Source of the DNA: Eubacteriales bacterium
GTDB taxonomy: Bacteria > Bacillota > Clostridia > Tissierellales > Dethiosulfatibacteraceae
Direction: 5' to 3'
NCBI GenBank assembly: GCA_030694905.1
Contig: JAUYTY010000075.1
Location: forward strand, 1-63,113
DNA length: 63,113 nucleotides
The notes under the pieces were generated by a model. The model had not been told where the DNA came from. It did not search any database and saw only the letters and a program-made list of their open reading frames with translations. The position numbers and the translations under genes were made by a program. This document shows, piece after piece, positions 1 through 8,836 of this stretch (position 1 is its first letter; every line of letters begins with the position of its first letter).

Positions 1-725
1 TGGATGTTGAGGCTGCCAAAGCGAGAGGCATAACTGTGACCAATATTCCGACCTACGGAACCTATGCCGTGGCACAGATGACTTTTGCATTGCTGCTGGA
101 GATATGCCATCACGTGGGTTCGCACAATGAGATGGTACAGAATGGCCTTTGGAATACTAACCCCGACTGGTGCTTCTGGAAGTATCCACTGATTGAACTG
201 GCAGACAAGACGTTGGGCATCATAGGTTATGGAAGAATAGGCAAGGCAGTCGGTAGAATTGGATTGGCAATGGGCATGAAAGTGCTGGTGCATGATCAAT
301 ATGCAACGGACACTGATGCCTTTTCGGATGTTCGCTTTATTGAACTAGATGAAATCTTTCAAGAATCAGATGTGATATCGCTTCATTGTCCTTTAACAGA
401 TAGCACAAGGGGAATCATCAATAAAACCTCAATTGATAAAATGAAAAAAAGCGCGATTATCATCAATACATCCAGGGGACCATTGATTGTCGAGCAGGAA
501 CTGGCAGATGCATTGAATGCGGGAAAGATATACGGAGCTGCAGTCGATGTGGTTTCCCAGGAGCCTATAGAAGAGGATAATCCGTTGCTGTCAGCAAACA
601 GATGCATTATAACGCCTCATATCTCATGGGCACCAAAGGAATCAAGGGAGAGATTGATGAAGGCTGCGGTTGAGAATCTCATTCAATATCTTGAAGGCAA
701 CCCTGTCAATGTTGTCAATCCATAG
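1..725 (+). CDS. D-2-hydroxyacid dehydrogenase, glycerate dehydrogenase-like (5' end outside window)
   Basis: The frame is open from base 3 and stops at 725, so about 240 C-terminal residues are visible and the true start lies before the window; the GTG at 36 is internal. A Rossmann motif GYGRIG is followed by the family's catalytic Arg in TSRG, Glu in SQEP and His in TPHIS. The WAPKESRERL stretch after that His resembles glycerate/hydroxypyruvate-type members. Such cytosolic enzymes interconvert 2-oxo acids and D-2-hydroxy acids with NAD(P)H. The exact substrate cannot be read from the fragment. The next gene starts 39 bp later on the same strand, so co-transcription is likely. Confidence 0.85.
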   Translation, partial: DVEAAKARGITVTNIPTYGTYAVAQMTFALLLEICHHVGSHNEMVQNGLWNTNPDWCFWKYPLIELADKTLGIIGYGRIGKAVGRIGLAMGMKVLVHDQYATDTDAFSDVRFIELDEIFQESDVISLHCPLTDSTRGIINKTSIDKMKKSAIIINTSRGPLIVEQELADALNAGKIYGAAVDVVSQEPIEEDNPLLSANRCIITPHISWAPKESRERLMKAAVENLIQYLEGNPVNVVNP

Positions 726-764
726 AAAAAGCAGTAAAATCAGTTTCAAAAGAGGTGATATTCA

Positions 765-1229
765 ATGAATAGATTTATGAAAATCGCAGTACAGGAAGCA
801 TTAAACGGAATTAAAAATATGGAAGGTGGACCTTTTGGCGCTGTTGTGGTTAAAGATGGCGAGGTGGTTGCTGTCGGGAACAACAAAGTGATTGCGACAA
901 ATGACCCTACCAACCATGCTGAAATCGTGGCTATCAGAAAAGCAGCTGAAAAGCTTGGCAGATTTGATCTGTCAGACTGCGAAATATACACGACCTGCGA
1001 ACCTTGCCCCATGTGCTATTCTGCGATCCATTGGGCGAAAATTCCCGTTATGTATTACGGTGCTACAAGGCAGGATGCCGAGAAAGTTGGTTTTGACGAC
1101 AAATATCTTTATGATGTATTAAAAGGACTTCAAAAGGATGAGAAACTAAGAAGCAAACAGATCGAGAGGGATGAGTGTCTGGTACCATTTGAAATCTACG
1201 ATAAGGATCAGAACAAAACTTTATACTAA
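765..1229 (+). CDS. guaD: Guanine deaminase (CMP/dCMP deaminase fold)
   Basis: The 154-residue product has the zinc-dependent deaminase signature: HAE (zinc His and catalytic Glu) near residue 52 and PCPMC (two zinc Cys) near residue 80. The GGPFGAVVVKDG start, the NDPTNHAE and CEPCPMCYSAI blocks and the GFDDKYLY segment match the short bacterial GuaD type (B. subtilis GuaD-like) rather than cytidine or tRNA-adenosine deaminases. Family role: guanine to xanthine plus ammonia in purine salvage. An AGAGGTG ribosome site precedes ATG 765. It is 8 bp from the next gene, a probable tRNA thio-base enzyme, so both may act on nucleobases. Specificity for guanine is inferred from similarity. Confidence 0.85.
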   Translation: MNRFMKIAVQEALNGIKNMEGGPFGAVVVKDGEVVAVGNNKVIATNDPTNHAEIVAIRKAAEKLGRFDLSDCEIYTTCEPCPMCYSAIHWAKIPVMYYGATRQDAEKVGFDDKYLYDVLKGLQKDEKLRSKQIERDECLVPFEIYDKDQNKTLY

Positions 1230-1237
1230 GAGAGGTT

Positions 1238-2218
1238 ATGAATATGAATTTTCCAAGACCTAATATATTTATCAGCAAATGTCTGGAGCATGGGCATTGC
1301 AGATATGACGGATCACAGATTACAAGTCCCGAGATTACTAGGATGATGCCCTATGTGAACTTTGTTTTTGCGTGTCCCGAGATGGCTATCGGCTTGCCTT
1401 CACCAAGACAGGCTATAAGACTGATAATAAACGACAATAACGAGGAGAGGCTGGTTTATTCCATGACAGGTGAAGATGTGACCGAAGACATGCTGAGTTA
1501 TAGTATCTCAAAGGCGGAAGAGCTGGCAGAAATGGATCTTGATGGATTTATACTCAAGAGCAGGTCGCCAACCTGTGGTATAAAAGAAGTCAAGCTATAC
1601 AAAACACATGGAAAGACCCAATCAATATCAAATAAATCCAGGGGCTTGTTTGCTGAGACAATTATAGAAAAATTCCCGTTTTTACCAATAGAAGACGAGG
1701 GGAGAATTTCAAACTTTAATATCCGTGAGAATTTTTTGACCAATGTTTTTACAAAGGCAAAATTTCGAGAAGTGAAAAAGAATGGTGCGATGAAAGATCT
1801 TGTAAGATTTCAAAGCGACAATAAATATCTATTTATGGCCTATAACCAGACACAGTTAAAGAGCCTGGGAAGCTTGGTCGCCAATCATGAAAAGAGAAGA
1901 TTTGGCGCCTTGATAAAGGACTACGAGTATCATCTGTCTTTACTGCTAAAAACAGTTCCGCAGCAGAAGAGAAACGTTAATGTCATCATGCATATTTTGG
2001 GTTATTTCTCAAAACAGCTTACTGCCAAGGAAAAGGCCTATTTTCTAGATTTGCTGGAGCAATACAACAAACAGCAAATACCTGTTTCAGCCTTGACATC
2101 TGTCCTTAAGCTTTGGGCTGTCAGGTTTGAAACAGACTATCTGCTGGATCAGACCATTTTTGAGCCTTATCCTGTAAGTTTAATTACAGTTTCTGATTCC
2201 GGAAAAGGAAGAATATGA
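1238..2218 (+). CDS. rudS: TudS (DUF523)-DUF1722 fusion, RudS-like tRNA 4-thiouridine desulfidase
   Basis: The 326-residue protein has an N-terminal DUF523/TudS domain (about residues 8-145) and a C-terminal DUF1722/YbgA domain (about 185-310). Three Cys at the positions expected to hold a [4Fe-4S] cluster are present: C15 in SKCLEHG, C46 in ACPE and C113 in SPTCG. TudS proteins remove sulfur from thiouracil; the TudS-DUF1722 fusion (RudS) is known as a desulfidase acting on 4-thiouridine in tRNA. The assignment here rests on this architecture. Two close ATGs exist (1238, 1244). The gene sits 8 bp after guanine deaminase, probably in one operon. A role on free thiobases instead of tRNA remains possible. 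Confidence 0.72.
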   Translation: MNMNFPRPNIFISKCLEHGHCRYDGSQITSPEITRMMPYVNFVFACPEMAIGLPSPRQAIRLIINDNNEERLVYSMTGEDVTEDMLSYSISKAEELAEMDLDGFILKSRSPTCGIKEVKLYKTHGKTQSISNKSRGLFAETIIEKFPFLPIEDEGRISNFNIRENFLTNVFTKAKFREVKKNGAMKDLVRFQSDNKYLFMAYNQTQLKSLGSLVANHEKRRFGALIKDYEYHLSLLLKTVPQQKRNVNVIMHILGYFSKQLTAKEKAYFLDLLEQYNKQQIPVSALTSVLKLWAVRFETDYLLDQTIFEPYPVSLITVSDSGKGRI

Positions 2219-2259
2219 TATAATAGGTCAAAATACATAAAATCAACTGGAGGTAAGGA

Positions 2260-3282
2260 ATGCCAAAAACATTTGAAGAGTTCAAAATTAAAGACCTTAC
2301 GTTACGAAATAGAATCGTTATGCCGGCTATGTGCATGTACTCAGCCGGTCAGGATGGATACGCCAACGACTGGCATTTCACACATTATACGGCAAGGGCC
2401 ATAGGTGGTGTAGGTCTTATTATCCTTGAAGCCACAGGCATAGAACCGAAGGGACGAATATTAGACAGTGATCTAGGCATATGGGATGATTCACACATTG
2501 AAGGGCTCAAAAAAATAGTCGATCTGGGTCATAAATATGGCGCGAAGATGGGTATTCAATTGGCGCATGCCGGCAGAAAATCGACAGTAGAAGCTATGGA
2601 ATGTCTAGCACCCAGTGCGATTGCTTTCAGTGATAGGATGAAAAAACCAAGAGAAATGACACATGATGACATCCAGGATGTCGTCAGGAAGTTTGGGGAG
2701 GCAACCAGAAGAGCTCTGAAAGCCGGATTTGATATCGTGGAGGTTCACGGTGCCCATGGTTATCTGATCAATGAATTTCTATCCCCATTATCAAACGAAA
2801 GAAATGATGAATACGGAGGCTCTCTGGAAAACAGGACAAGGTTTTTGGGACAAGTCATAGCATCCGTCAGAAAAGAATGGCCCCAAAACAAACCATTGCA
2901 GCTTAGGATTTCCGCCCATGAATATGTGGAGGGTGGCAATGAAGCTGAGACACTTGCCGAGATGATAAATCTTGTAAAGGATATTGGTGTGGATATCATA
3001 GACGTCAGCACAGGCGGCGTGGTATTATGTGAAATGGATGTTTATCCTGGATATCAGGTCAGACATGCGGAGATTATCAAAAGAAACACCGGACTTCCTG
3101 TCATAGCCGGAGGACTATTGACTTCTCCATTAATGATTGAAGAGATATTAAAAAATGAAAGGGCAGAGCTGGTTTTTCTGGGAAGAGAACTGCTCAGGGA
3201 ACCCAATTGGGTTTACAGGGCAGCAAGAGAGCTTCATACCGTTGCTGACTGGCCTGTTCAGTATGAGAGAGCATATAAGTAA
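2260..3282 (+). CDS. namA: NADPH dehydrogenase, old yellow enzyme family (NamA/YqjM-like)
   Basis: The 340-residue product matches the YqjM class of FMN ene-reductases in length and motifs: PAMCMYS (active-site Cys of this class), IQLAHAGRKS, the substrate-binding His pair in EVHGAHGYLINEFLSP and a C-terminal GREL FMN region. Members reduce activated C=C bonds of enals, enones and nitro compounds using NADPH. A GGAGG site lies ahead of ATG 2260. The gene is 41 bp after the RudS-like gene and 33 bp before a sigma-54 activator gene. The physiological substrate is unknown. Confidence 0.85.
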   Translation: MPKTFEEFKIKDLTLRNRIVMPAMCMYSAGQDGYANDWHFTHYTARAIGGVGLIILEATGIEPKGRILDSDLGIWDDSHIEGLKKIVDLGHKYGAKMGIQLAHAGRKSTVEAMECLAPSAIAFSDRMKKPREMTHDDIQDVVRKFGEATRRALKAGFDIVEVHGAHGYLINEFLSPLSNERNDEYGGSLENRTRFLGQVIASVRKEWPQNKPLQLRISAHEYVEGGNEAETLAEMINLVKDIGVDIIDVSTGGVVLCEMDVYPGYQVRHAEIIKRNTGLPVIAGGLLTSPLMIEEILKNERAELVFLGRELLREPNWVYRAARELHTVADWPVQYERAYK

Positions 3283-3315
3283 GCTTTGAATACAAGAGAA
3301 AGATGGTGATGATAC

Positions 3316-4698
3316 ATGTTTGATCAGAATATGGATTGGCTTGAGCTGTACAAGATTATTTTTGAACAATTCTATTATTGGCTTGTTGTGACAGATAAGG
3401 ATGGCATCATTGTACTGATGAACAAGTCTTATTGTGAATTCAATCATGTGACACAAGAAGAAGCTATCGGCAAGCATGTAACTGAGGTAATCGAAAATAC
3501 CCGGATGCATATAGTTGCAAAGACAGGAATCCCAGAGATCGGCCAGGTGCAGGAAATCAACGGCAGCCATATGCTCGCGGACAGAGTCCCCATCCACAAT
3601 AAGGACGGGGAGTTGATCGGTGTGGTTGGCTCGGTGGTTTTTAAGGACATCGCAGACCTAGATTCCTACGTGAAAAAAGTAGCTCTAATGGAAAAAGAAT
3701 TGGAATATTTCAAGAAAGAATTGAAAAAAGCGAGAGGATTTGAGAATACCTTTGACAACATCATTGGAGAAAGCCAAGTATTGAAGGAAACGAAAGACCT
3801 GGCGCTTAAGGTAGCGAAAAGCAAATCGAGTGTGTTGATACTGGGAGAGAGCGGAACAGGCAAGGAGCTTTATGCCAATGCGATCCATAATGCCAGCTAT
3901 AGAAGAGACTTTGAGATGGTGAGGTTGAACTGTGCCAGTATCCCCCATGACTTGCTGGAATCAGAGCTTTTCGGATATGAGTATGGCGCGTTCACCGGTG
4001 CAAAAAGAGAAGGCAAATTAGGTAAAATAGAGATTGCTGACAAAAGCACCCTATTTCTTGACGAGATTGGAGATTTACCTCTGACAATGCAGGCTAAATT
4101 ACTGCGTTTTTTACAGGAAAAAGAAATTGAGAAAATTGGTAGCACAACCATCAAGAAGGTTGATGTAAGGGTTATTGCAGCGACTAATAAGAACCTTGAG
4201 GAAATGATTCGGCATAAGACATTCAGAGAGGATCTTTATTACCGTCTGAATATATTTAAGATTGAAATACCGCCTCTTAGAGAAAGAAAATCAGACATCC
4301 CTATTCTTGCCAAGTTTCTACTGAGAAGCAAAGCCAACGAGATGGATAGATACGTGACAGAATTCAACGATGATGCCATGAGGCTTTTAATAGACTATGA
4401 CTGGCCGGGGAATGTTAGAGAGCTTGAGAACACAATTGAAAGAGCGATTAATCTGGTAGGCAAGGAGGCGGCTATCACCAAGCATCATCTGCCCTATCAT
4501 ATCAGGGAACATAAGCTGGATCCTTATGGATATAGCAAGAGCGAGAGTTTAAAGGAAATGGTAGCCCAGCTTGAGATCAAAGAGATCAAGAATGCATTGG
4601 AGCTGAGCCTGGGAAACAAAATCCATGCCGCTAAAATTCTAAAAATCAGCAGAACAAGTCTTTATGAGAAAATGAATCGTTACCAGCTAGAGGTATGA
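3316..4698 (+). CDS. Sigma-54-dependent transcriptional activator with PAS domain
   Basis: The 460-residue protein has a PAS sensory domain (about 10-115), a charged linker, an AAA+ sigma-54 interaction domain (about 145-370) with Walker A GESGTGKE, the sigma-54 contact loop GAFTGA, Walker B FLDEIGD and the arginine-finger region, then a Fis-type helix-turn-helix ending in SRTSLYEKMNRYQL. Such proteins bind upstream sites and remodel sigma-54 RNA polymerase. Directly downstream lie three copies of a 17-bp site and a -24/-12 promoter ahead of a CoA-transferase operon, so that operon is its likely target. The PAS domain suggests a small-molecule or redox signal, not visible here. Confidence 0.92.
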   Translation: MFDQNMDWLELYKIIFEQFYYWLVVTDKDGIIVLMNKSYCEFNHVTQEEAIGKHVTEVIENTRMHIVAKTGIPEIGQVQEINGSHMLADRVPIHNKDGELIGVVGSVVFKDIADLDSYVKKVALMEKELEYFKKELKKARGFENTFDNIIGESQVLKETKDLALKVAKSKSSVLILGESGTGKELYANAIHNASYRRDFEMVRLNCASIPHDLLESELFGYEYGAFTGAKREGKLGKIEIADKSTLFLDEIGDLPLTMQAKLLRFLQEKEIEKIGSTTIKKVDVRVIAATNKNLEEMIRHKTFREDLYYRLNIFKIEIPPLRERKSDIPILAKFLLRSKANEMDRYVTEFNDDAMRLLIDYDWPGNVRELENTIERAINLVGKEAAITKHHLPYHIREHKLDPYGYSKSESLKEMVAQLEIKEIKNALELSLGNKIHAAKILKISRTSLYEKMNRYQLEV

Positions 4699-4719
4699 TA
4701 CCCAACATACAAATTAGTT

Positions 4720-4855
4720 TGTACGGAAAAATGACACTGTACGGAAAAATGACATTTTTGTTTAAATTTGCTTAAAATCTGTAAGCCATTGAAATATGGG
4801 GAAATTATTAAATTTTCTTAAAAAAACGTTTTCATAGATGTACGGAAAAATGACA
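4720..4855 (+). promoter_or_regulatory. Three copies of a 17-bp activator site (UAS)
   Basis: TGTACGGAAAAATGACA occurs without a mismatch at 4720-4736, 4738-4754 and 4839-4855. The first two are 18 bp apart and the third is 101 bp further on. Its ends (TGTAC and TGACA) form an imperfect inverted repeat typical of enhancer sites for sigma-54 activators. The copies lie about 105-240 bp upstream of the -24/-12 promoter at 4961, a normal enhancer distance, and right behind the activator gene. Confidence 0.8.
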
Positions 4856-4877
4856 TTCTTAAACACCCACAATGGAT

Positions 4878-4895
4878 TTGTTAATTGAATAACAA
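4878..4895 (+). promoter_or_regulatory. Rex-like redox operator
   Basis: TTGTTAATTGAATAACAA matches the clostridial Rex consensus TTGTTAA-N4-TTAACAA at 13 of 14 specified positions. Rex senses the NADH/NAD+ ratio and represses fermentation genes. The box sits between the enhancer sites and the sigma-54 promoter of the CoA-transferase operon. No rex gene is in the window; function is inferred from the motif. Confidence 0.55.
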
Positions 4896-4900
4896 AGATT

Positions 4901-4945
4901 AAAGCGATCAAATGTTGATAAATACACATTTTATCGCTTTTTTTA
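4901..4945 (+). terminator. Terminator behind the sigma-54 activator gene
   Basis: AAAGCGAT (4901-4908) pairs with ATCGCTTT (4933-4940) and a T-run follows. The 24-nt loop is long. It would end transcripts from 3316-4698 before the sigma-54 promoter. Confidence 0.55.
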
Positions 4946-4960
4946 TTGCCATGAAAAACA

Positions 4961-4976
4961 TGGCACGAAAATTGCT
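4961..4976 (+). promoter_or_regulatory. Sigma-54 (-24/-12) promoter of the CoA-transferase operon
   Basis: TGGCAC-GAAAA-TTGCT has the exact GG and GC spacing of the sigma-54 consensus TGGCAC-N5-TTGCW. The expected start is near 4988, about 40 bp before the ATG at 5029. Confidence 0.88.
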
Positions 4977-5028
4977 ATATCCTAGATAACGTTTGCAAAC
5001 CGTTATTATAAAAAGGAGGCTATTATAT

Positions 5029-6582
5029 ATGGCAGTTAAGTTTTTAAAAGCGAGTGAAGCTGTAAAACTAATTAAATCAGGCAGTACAGTCGCTACTGGA
5101 GGATTTGTCGGCAATGCTGTGCCTGAAGAACTCGAGATTGAAGTTGAAAAAAGATTTTTGGCAACTGGAGAACCAACTGATCTGACACTTTTTTATGCGG
5201 CAGGACAGGGAGACGGCAAGGAAAGAGGCTTGAATCATTTTGGACATGAAGGCTTATTAAAGAGAGTTATTGGAGGACATTGGGGTTTGGTTCCCAAGGT
5301 TCAGAAATTGGCTCTTGACAACAAGATTGAGGCTTATAATTTCCCTCAGGGTGTTATATCTCACATGTTCAGAGATATTGCCGCTAAAAAACCGGGCACA
5401 ATTACGAGAGTAGGATTGAAAACATTTGTTGACCCAAGAGTTGAAGGCGGAAAATTAAATACTTTCACAAAGGCAGACTTGGTCGATCTTATACATTTGG
5501 ATGGACACGAGTATTTATTTTATAAATCATTTCCGATAGACGTTGCTTTGATCAGAGGAACTTATGCTGATGAATTAGGAAACGTGACAATGGAAAAAGA
5601 GGCAGGCTCACTTGAGGTTCTTTCCATAGCGCAGGCATGCAAGAATTCTGGCGGTATCGTTATCGTTCAGGTGGAAAAAGTTGTAAAAGCAGGCACGTTA
5701 GATCCTAGATTGGTGAAAATACCAGGAATATATGTTGATACAATTGTTGAGACTGAAGATATGCACAATCATATGCAGACCTTTGCCGAGCAATACAACG
5801 CAAGCTATACAGGCATCACAAAGGTACCGGTAAGCTCTGTCAAGCCATTACCTCTTGATGAAAGAAAGGTTATCGCGAGAAGATCAGCTATGGAACTGGT
5901 TCCTCACGCTATCGTGAATCTTGGCATCGGAATGCCTGAAGGCGTTGCAATGGTAGCCAATGAGGAAGGTATAGGCGATCAAATGACAATAACAGTCGAG
6001 CCTGGACCGATCGGCGGTATCCCAGCCGGTGGATTGAGCTTTGGCGCATCAACAAATCCTCAAGCGATAATAGACCAGCCTTATCAATTTGACTTTTATG
6101 ACGGTGGTGGTTTGGATGTTGCATTCCTTGGACTTGCACAGTGTGACATAAAAGGCAACATCAACGTCAGCAAATTCGGGCCTAAGATTGCAGGTGCCGG
6201 TGGATTTATCAATATAACTCAAAATGCAAAAAAAGTTATTTACTGTGGAACCTTTACTGCAGGTGGACTTGATGTCGAGGCAAAAGATGGAAAACTGATC
6301 ATTCATCAGGAAGGAAAATCCAAGAAATTCATACCTCAGGTTGAACAGATTACATTTAGTGGAGAATATGCCCAGGAAGTAGGACAACCGGTGCTTTATG
6401 TTACGGAGAGATGTGTGTTTGAATTAAAAAAAGAGGGGGTGACCTTGATAGAAATCGCACCAGGTGTCGATCTGCAAAAAGATATTCTTGACCAGATGGA
6501 CTTCGCACCTGTTATAAGCCCAGATCTCAAATTAATGGATGAAGCTATTTTTAGACCGGAAAAGATAGGTATCAAAATCTGA
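5029..6582 (+). CDS. Acyl-CoA:acetate/3-ketoacid CoA-transferase (propionate CoA-transferase-like)
   Basis: The 517-residue protein is a fused alpha-beta class I CoA-transferase. The first half has [16 protein letters not shown] and the second half [16 protein letters not shown], followed by TVEPGPIGG, where the Glu is the expected covalent CoA-ester residue. Members move CoA between acyl-CoA and short-chain or 3-keto acids. ATG 5029 is chosen because AAAGGAGG lies 8-9 bp ahead; an upstream in-frame ATG at 4993 would overlap the predicted transcript start. It is the first gene of a sigma-54 operon with a GntP-type permease and an SDR, consistent with 3-hydroxybutyrate/acetoacetate use, though the acyl specificity is not resolvable. 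Confidence 0.9.
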   Translation: MAVKFLKASEAVKLIKSGSTVATGGFVGNAVPEELEIEVEKRFLATGEPTDLTLFYAAGQGDGKERGLNHFGHEGLLKRVIGGHWGLVPKVQKLALDNKIEAYNFPQGVISHMFRDIAAKKPGTITRVGLKTFVDPRVEGGKLNTFTKADLVDLIHLDGHEYLFYKSFPIDVALIRGTYADELGNVTMEKEAGSLEVLSIAQACKNSGGIVIVQVEKVVKAGTLDPRLVKIPGIYVDTIVETEDMHNHMQTFAEQYNASYTGITKVPVSSVKPLPLDERKVIARRSAMELVPHAIVNLGIGMPEGVAMVANEEGIGDQMTITVEPGPIGGIPAGGLSFGASTNPQAIIDQPYQFDFYDGGGLDVAFLGLAQCDIKGNINVSKFGPKIAGAGGFINITQNAKKVIYCGTFTAGGLDVEAKDGKLIIHQEGKSKKFIPQVEQITFSGEYAQEVGQPVLYVTERCVFELKKEGVTLIEIAPGVDLQKDILDQMDFAPVISPDLKLMDEAIFRPEKIGIKI

Positions 6583-6619
6583 AATAATAAAAACTAAATA
6601 AACTTGGAGGAGAAAAATT

Positions 6620-7903
6620 ATGTTAGGTATTATTATTGGTTTAGCATTACTGATGTTCCTTGCTTACAGAGGAATGTCAATTATATGGATCGCTCCTATA
6701 TGCGCGATGGTTGTCGCCGCATTTGGTGGTCTTGCATTATTGCCTGCTTATACAGATTCTTATATGACAGGATTCGTAGGATTCGCTAAGGCTTGGTTCC
6801 CTGTATTTATGCTGGGTGCTGTGTTTGGCAAGGTTATGGATGACTCAGGCGCTGCGAAATCTGTTGCGCATGCGGTTATTAAGCTTATCGGAACTAAATT
6901 TGCCATATTGGCAGTTGTACTGGCTTGTGCGGTATTGACCTATGGTGGCGTTTCATTGTTCGTTGTTGTTTTCGCCATCTATCCATTGGCGCTTGCTCTT
7001 TTCAGAGAAGCAAACATTACGCGTAAACTGATTCCTGGTACCATCGCTCTTGGATCCTTTACATTCACTATGACAGCTTTACCGGGATCACCTCAGATTC
7101 AGAACCTGATTCCAATCCAATACTTCAACACGACACCGACTGCCGCTCCGATTATGGGTATGGTTGGCGCTATCATCATGCTTGGTGGTGGTATGGTTTG
7201 GTTGACTTATCAAGAGAAAAAATACAAAGCCGCCAACGTTCACTTTGTAGAATTGGAAACAAAAAGTGCAGATATCGACACTTCCAAATTGCCGAATGCA
7301 TGGTTGTCAGCAGTGCCATTGGTATTGGTCATTGCAACCTTAAACATATTCAAACTGAATATCATTGTAGCATTGTTGATTGGTATTGTTGCAGCTATAG
7401 CGTTAAACTTCCAAAGATTGCCTGAGCTTGTTAAAACAATGAATGCCGGTGCGGCTGGTTCTGTTATCGCAATCATCAACACCAGTGCGGCTGTTGGATT
7501 TGGTGCAGTTGTTCGTGCGGTGCCTGGATTCCAGACATTGACTGACCTTGTACTTGGAATAAAAGGAAATCCATTGATTTCTGAAGCGGTTGCCGTTAAC
7601 ATCCTTGCTGGAGCAACCGGTTCGGCATCAGGCGGTATGGGTATTGCCCTTGCAGCTCTTGGCGAAAAATATGTTGAGCTTTCAGTATCATCGGGAATTC
7701 CATTAGAGGCGTTCCATAGAATAGCATCCATGTCCAGTGGTGGTCTTGATACATTGCCACATAACGGCGCTGTTCTGACATTGCTTGCTGTAACGCTTAT
7801 GACACATAAAGATTCCTACAAAGATATTTTTATGGTAGCAACAGCCATTCCAATTTTATCAGTAATTGTAGGTATCATTCTTGCTTCAATAGGATTGATC
7901 TAA
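6620..7903 (+). CDS. GntP-family organic acid permease
   Basis: The 427-residue protein is strongly hydrophobic with about a dozen membrane segments. It carries GntP-family blocks such as TYGGVSLFVVVFAIYPLA near residue 112 and TALPGSPQIQN near residue 155, plus a C-terminal SGGLDTLPHNGAV motif. The family takes up gluconate, related hydroxy acids and, in some members, beta-hydroxybutyrate. A TTGGAGGAG site precedes ATG 6620. Lying between a CoA-transferase and an SDR, it probably imports the acid that these enzymes convert. Confidence 0.88.
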   Translation: MLGIIIGLALLMFLAYRGMSIIWIAPICAMVVAAFGGLALLPAYTDSYMTGFVGFAKAWFPVFMLGAVFGKVMDDSGAAKSVAHAVIKLIGTKFAILAVVLACAVLTYGGVSLFVVVFAIYPLALALFREANITRKLIPGTIALGSFTFTMTALPGSPQIQNLIPIQYFNTTPTAAPIMGMVGAIIMLGGGMVWLTYQEKKYKAANVHFVELETKSADIDTSKLPNAWLSAVPLVLVIATLNIFKLNIIVALLIGIVAAIALNFQRLPELVKTMNAGAAGSVIAIINTSAAVGFGAVVRAVPGFQTLTDLVLGIKGNPLISEAVAVNILAGATGSASGGMGIALAALGEKYVELSVSSGIPLEAFHRIASMSSGGLDTLPHNGAVLTLLAVTLMTHKDSYKDIFMVATAIPILSVIVGIILASIGLI

Positions 7904-7951
7904 TTTGAATAGCATAACAAGTTTCAAAAAATCTAAAAACGGAGGTATTGT

Positions 7952-8671
7952 ATGAGATTAGAAGGAAAAGTAGCGGTTGTAACCGGGGGGGCCCGAGGAA
8001 TAGGACAAGCCATTGCAGAACTATTTGCCAAAGAAGGCGCGAAAGTTTTAGCAGTTGACATGGGAGCACCGGCTTATGAGAATGAAGGTGTTGAGCATTA
8101 TAGTTTAAACGTGACAGATGTTGCTGCCTGTGAGAAATTCGTAGCTTATGCCAAAGAGAAGTATGGCAAGATCGATGTATTGGTCAACAATGCAGGTATC
8201 ACTAGAGATTCTCTGACAAGAAAAATGACAGACGATATGTGGAATCTTGTACTTGATGTCAACCTGAAGGGTCCATTTAACCTGACCAGATTGATCGGAC
8301 CGATGATGCAGGAAGCAGGCATCGGATCTATCATCAGCATGTCATCAGTGGTCGGCGAATTCGGAAATATCGGACAAGCCAACTATGCAGCGACAAAAGC
8401 AGGCCTATACGGAATGTCCAAGACTTGGGCAAAAGAGTTTGCAATGAAAGGTGCGCAGGTTAGAAGCAACACCATATCACCTGGCTATACCATGACGGAT
8501 ATCGTCAAGACTGTTCCACAGGATCTATTGGACAAGTTTGCGGCACAGACTATGCTTGGCAGATTGGGAGAACCTGAAGATATTGCAAAAGCAGCCTTGT
8601 TCCTGGCTTCAGATGATTCGTCTTACATTACAGGTCACAACCTGAGTGTAAACGGAGGCATGAGACTTTAG
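7952..8671 (+). CDS. Short-chain dehydrogenase/reductase (FabG or 3-hydroxybutyrate dehydrogenase-like)
   Basis: The 239-residue SDR has the cofactor motif TGGARGIG near residue 11, NNAG near residue 81, catalytic Ser in ISMSSVVG and the YAATK Tyr-Lys pair near residue 146, and ends in the FabG-like SVNGGMRL. The early Asp in VLAVDMG suggests NAD preference. FabG-type sequence alone would suggest 3-oxoacyl-ACP reductase, but the location after a CoA-transferase and permease under sigma-54 control favours oxidation of an imported 3-hydroxy acid. SD CGGAGGT precedes ATG 7952. A strong terminator follows. Confidence 0.88.
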   Translation: MRLEGKVAVVTGGARGIGQAIAELFAKEGAKVLAVDMGAPAYENEGVEHYSLNVTDVAACEKFVAYAKEKYGKIDVLVNNAGITRDSLTRKMTDDMWNLVLDVNLKGPFNLTRLIGPMMQEAGIGSIISMSSVVGEFGNIGQANYAATKAGLYGMSKTWAKEFAMKGAQVRSNTISPGYTMTDIVKTVPQDLLDKFAAQTMLGRLGEPEDIAKAALFLASDDSSYITGHNLSVNGGMRL

Positions 8672-8701
8672 TCCATCCTATATTCACAATATAATAAATC
8701 A

Positions 8702-8740
8702 AGCAAAGACTCCTCTAAAAACAGAGGGGTCTTTGCTTTT
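8702..8740 (+). terminator. Terminator of the CoA-transferase/permease/SDR operon
   Basis: A 15-bp stem (8702-8716 with 8723-8737, one G-U pair) closes a 6-nt loop and runs into TTTT. Confidence 0.9.
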
Positions 8741-8782
8741 GCAAAATTGACATCATCAAAGTATACAATTCCAATAAATAAA

Positions 8783-8791
8783 TGTTATAAT
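8783..8791 (+). promoter_or_regulatory. Extended -10 promoter of the ThrE-like pair
   Basis: TGTTATAAT has the TG extension and a perfect TATAAT. No good -35 lies at 17 bp; TTGACA at 8747 is too far (33 bp). The start would be about 40 bp before ATG 8837. Confidence 0.4.
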
Positions 8792-8836
8792 TTGGTGATA
8801 CCATGTGATTACAAAACAAATAAGATGGGGAAATTT

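Noticed and set aside
7240-7731. 163-codon open frame on the minus strand inside the GntP permease gene
   Set aside because: It is the mirror of a hydrophobic gene with strong family match, has no ribosome site and shows no known domain.
8747-8791. TTGACA at 8747 as -35 for the TATAAT at 8786
   Set aside because: The spacer of 33 bp is far outside the working range.
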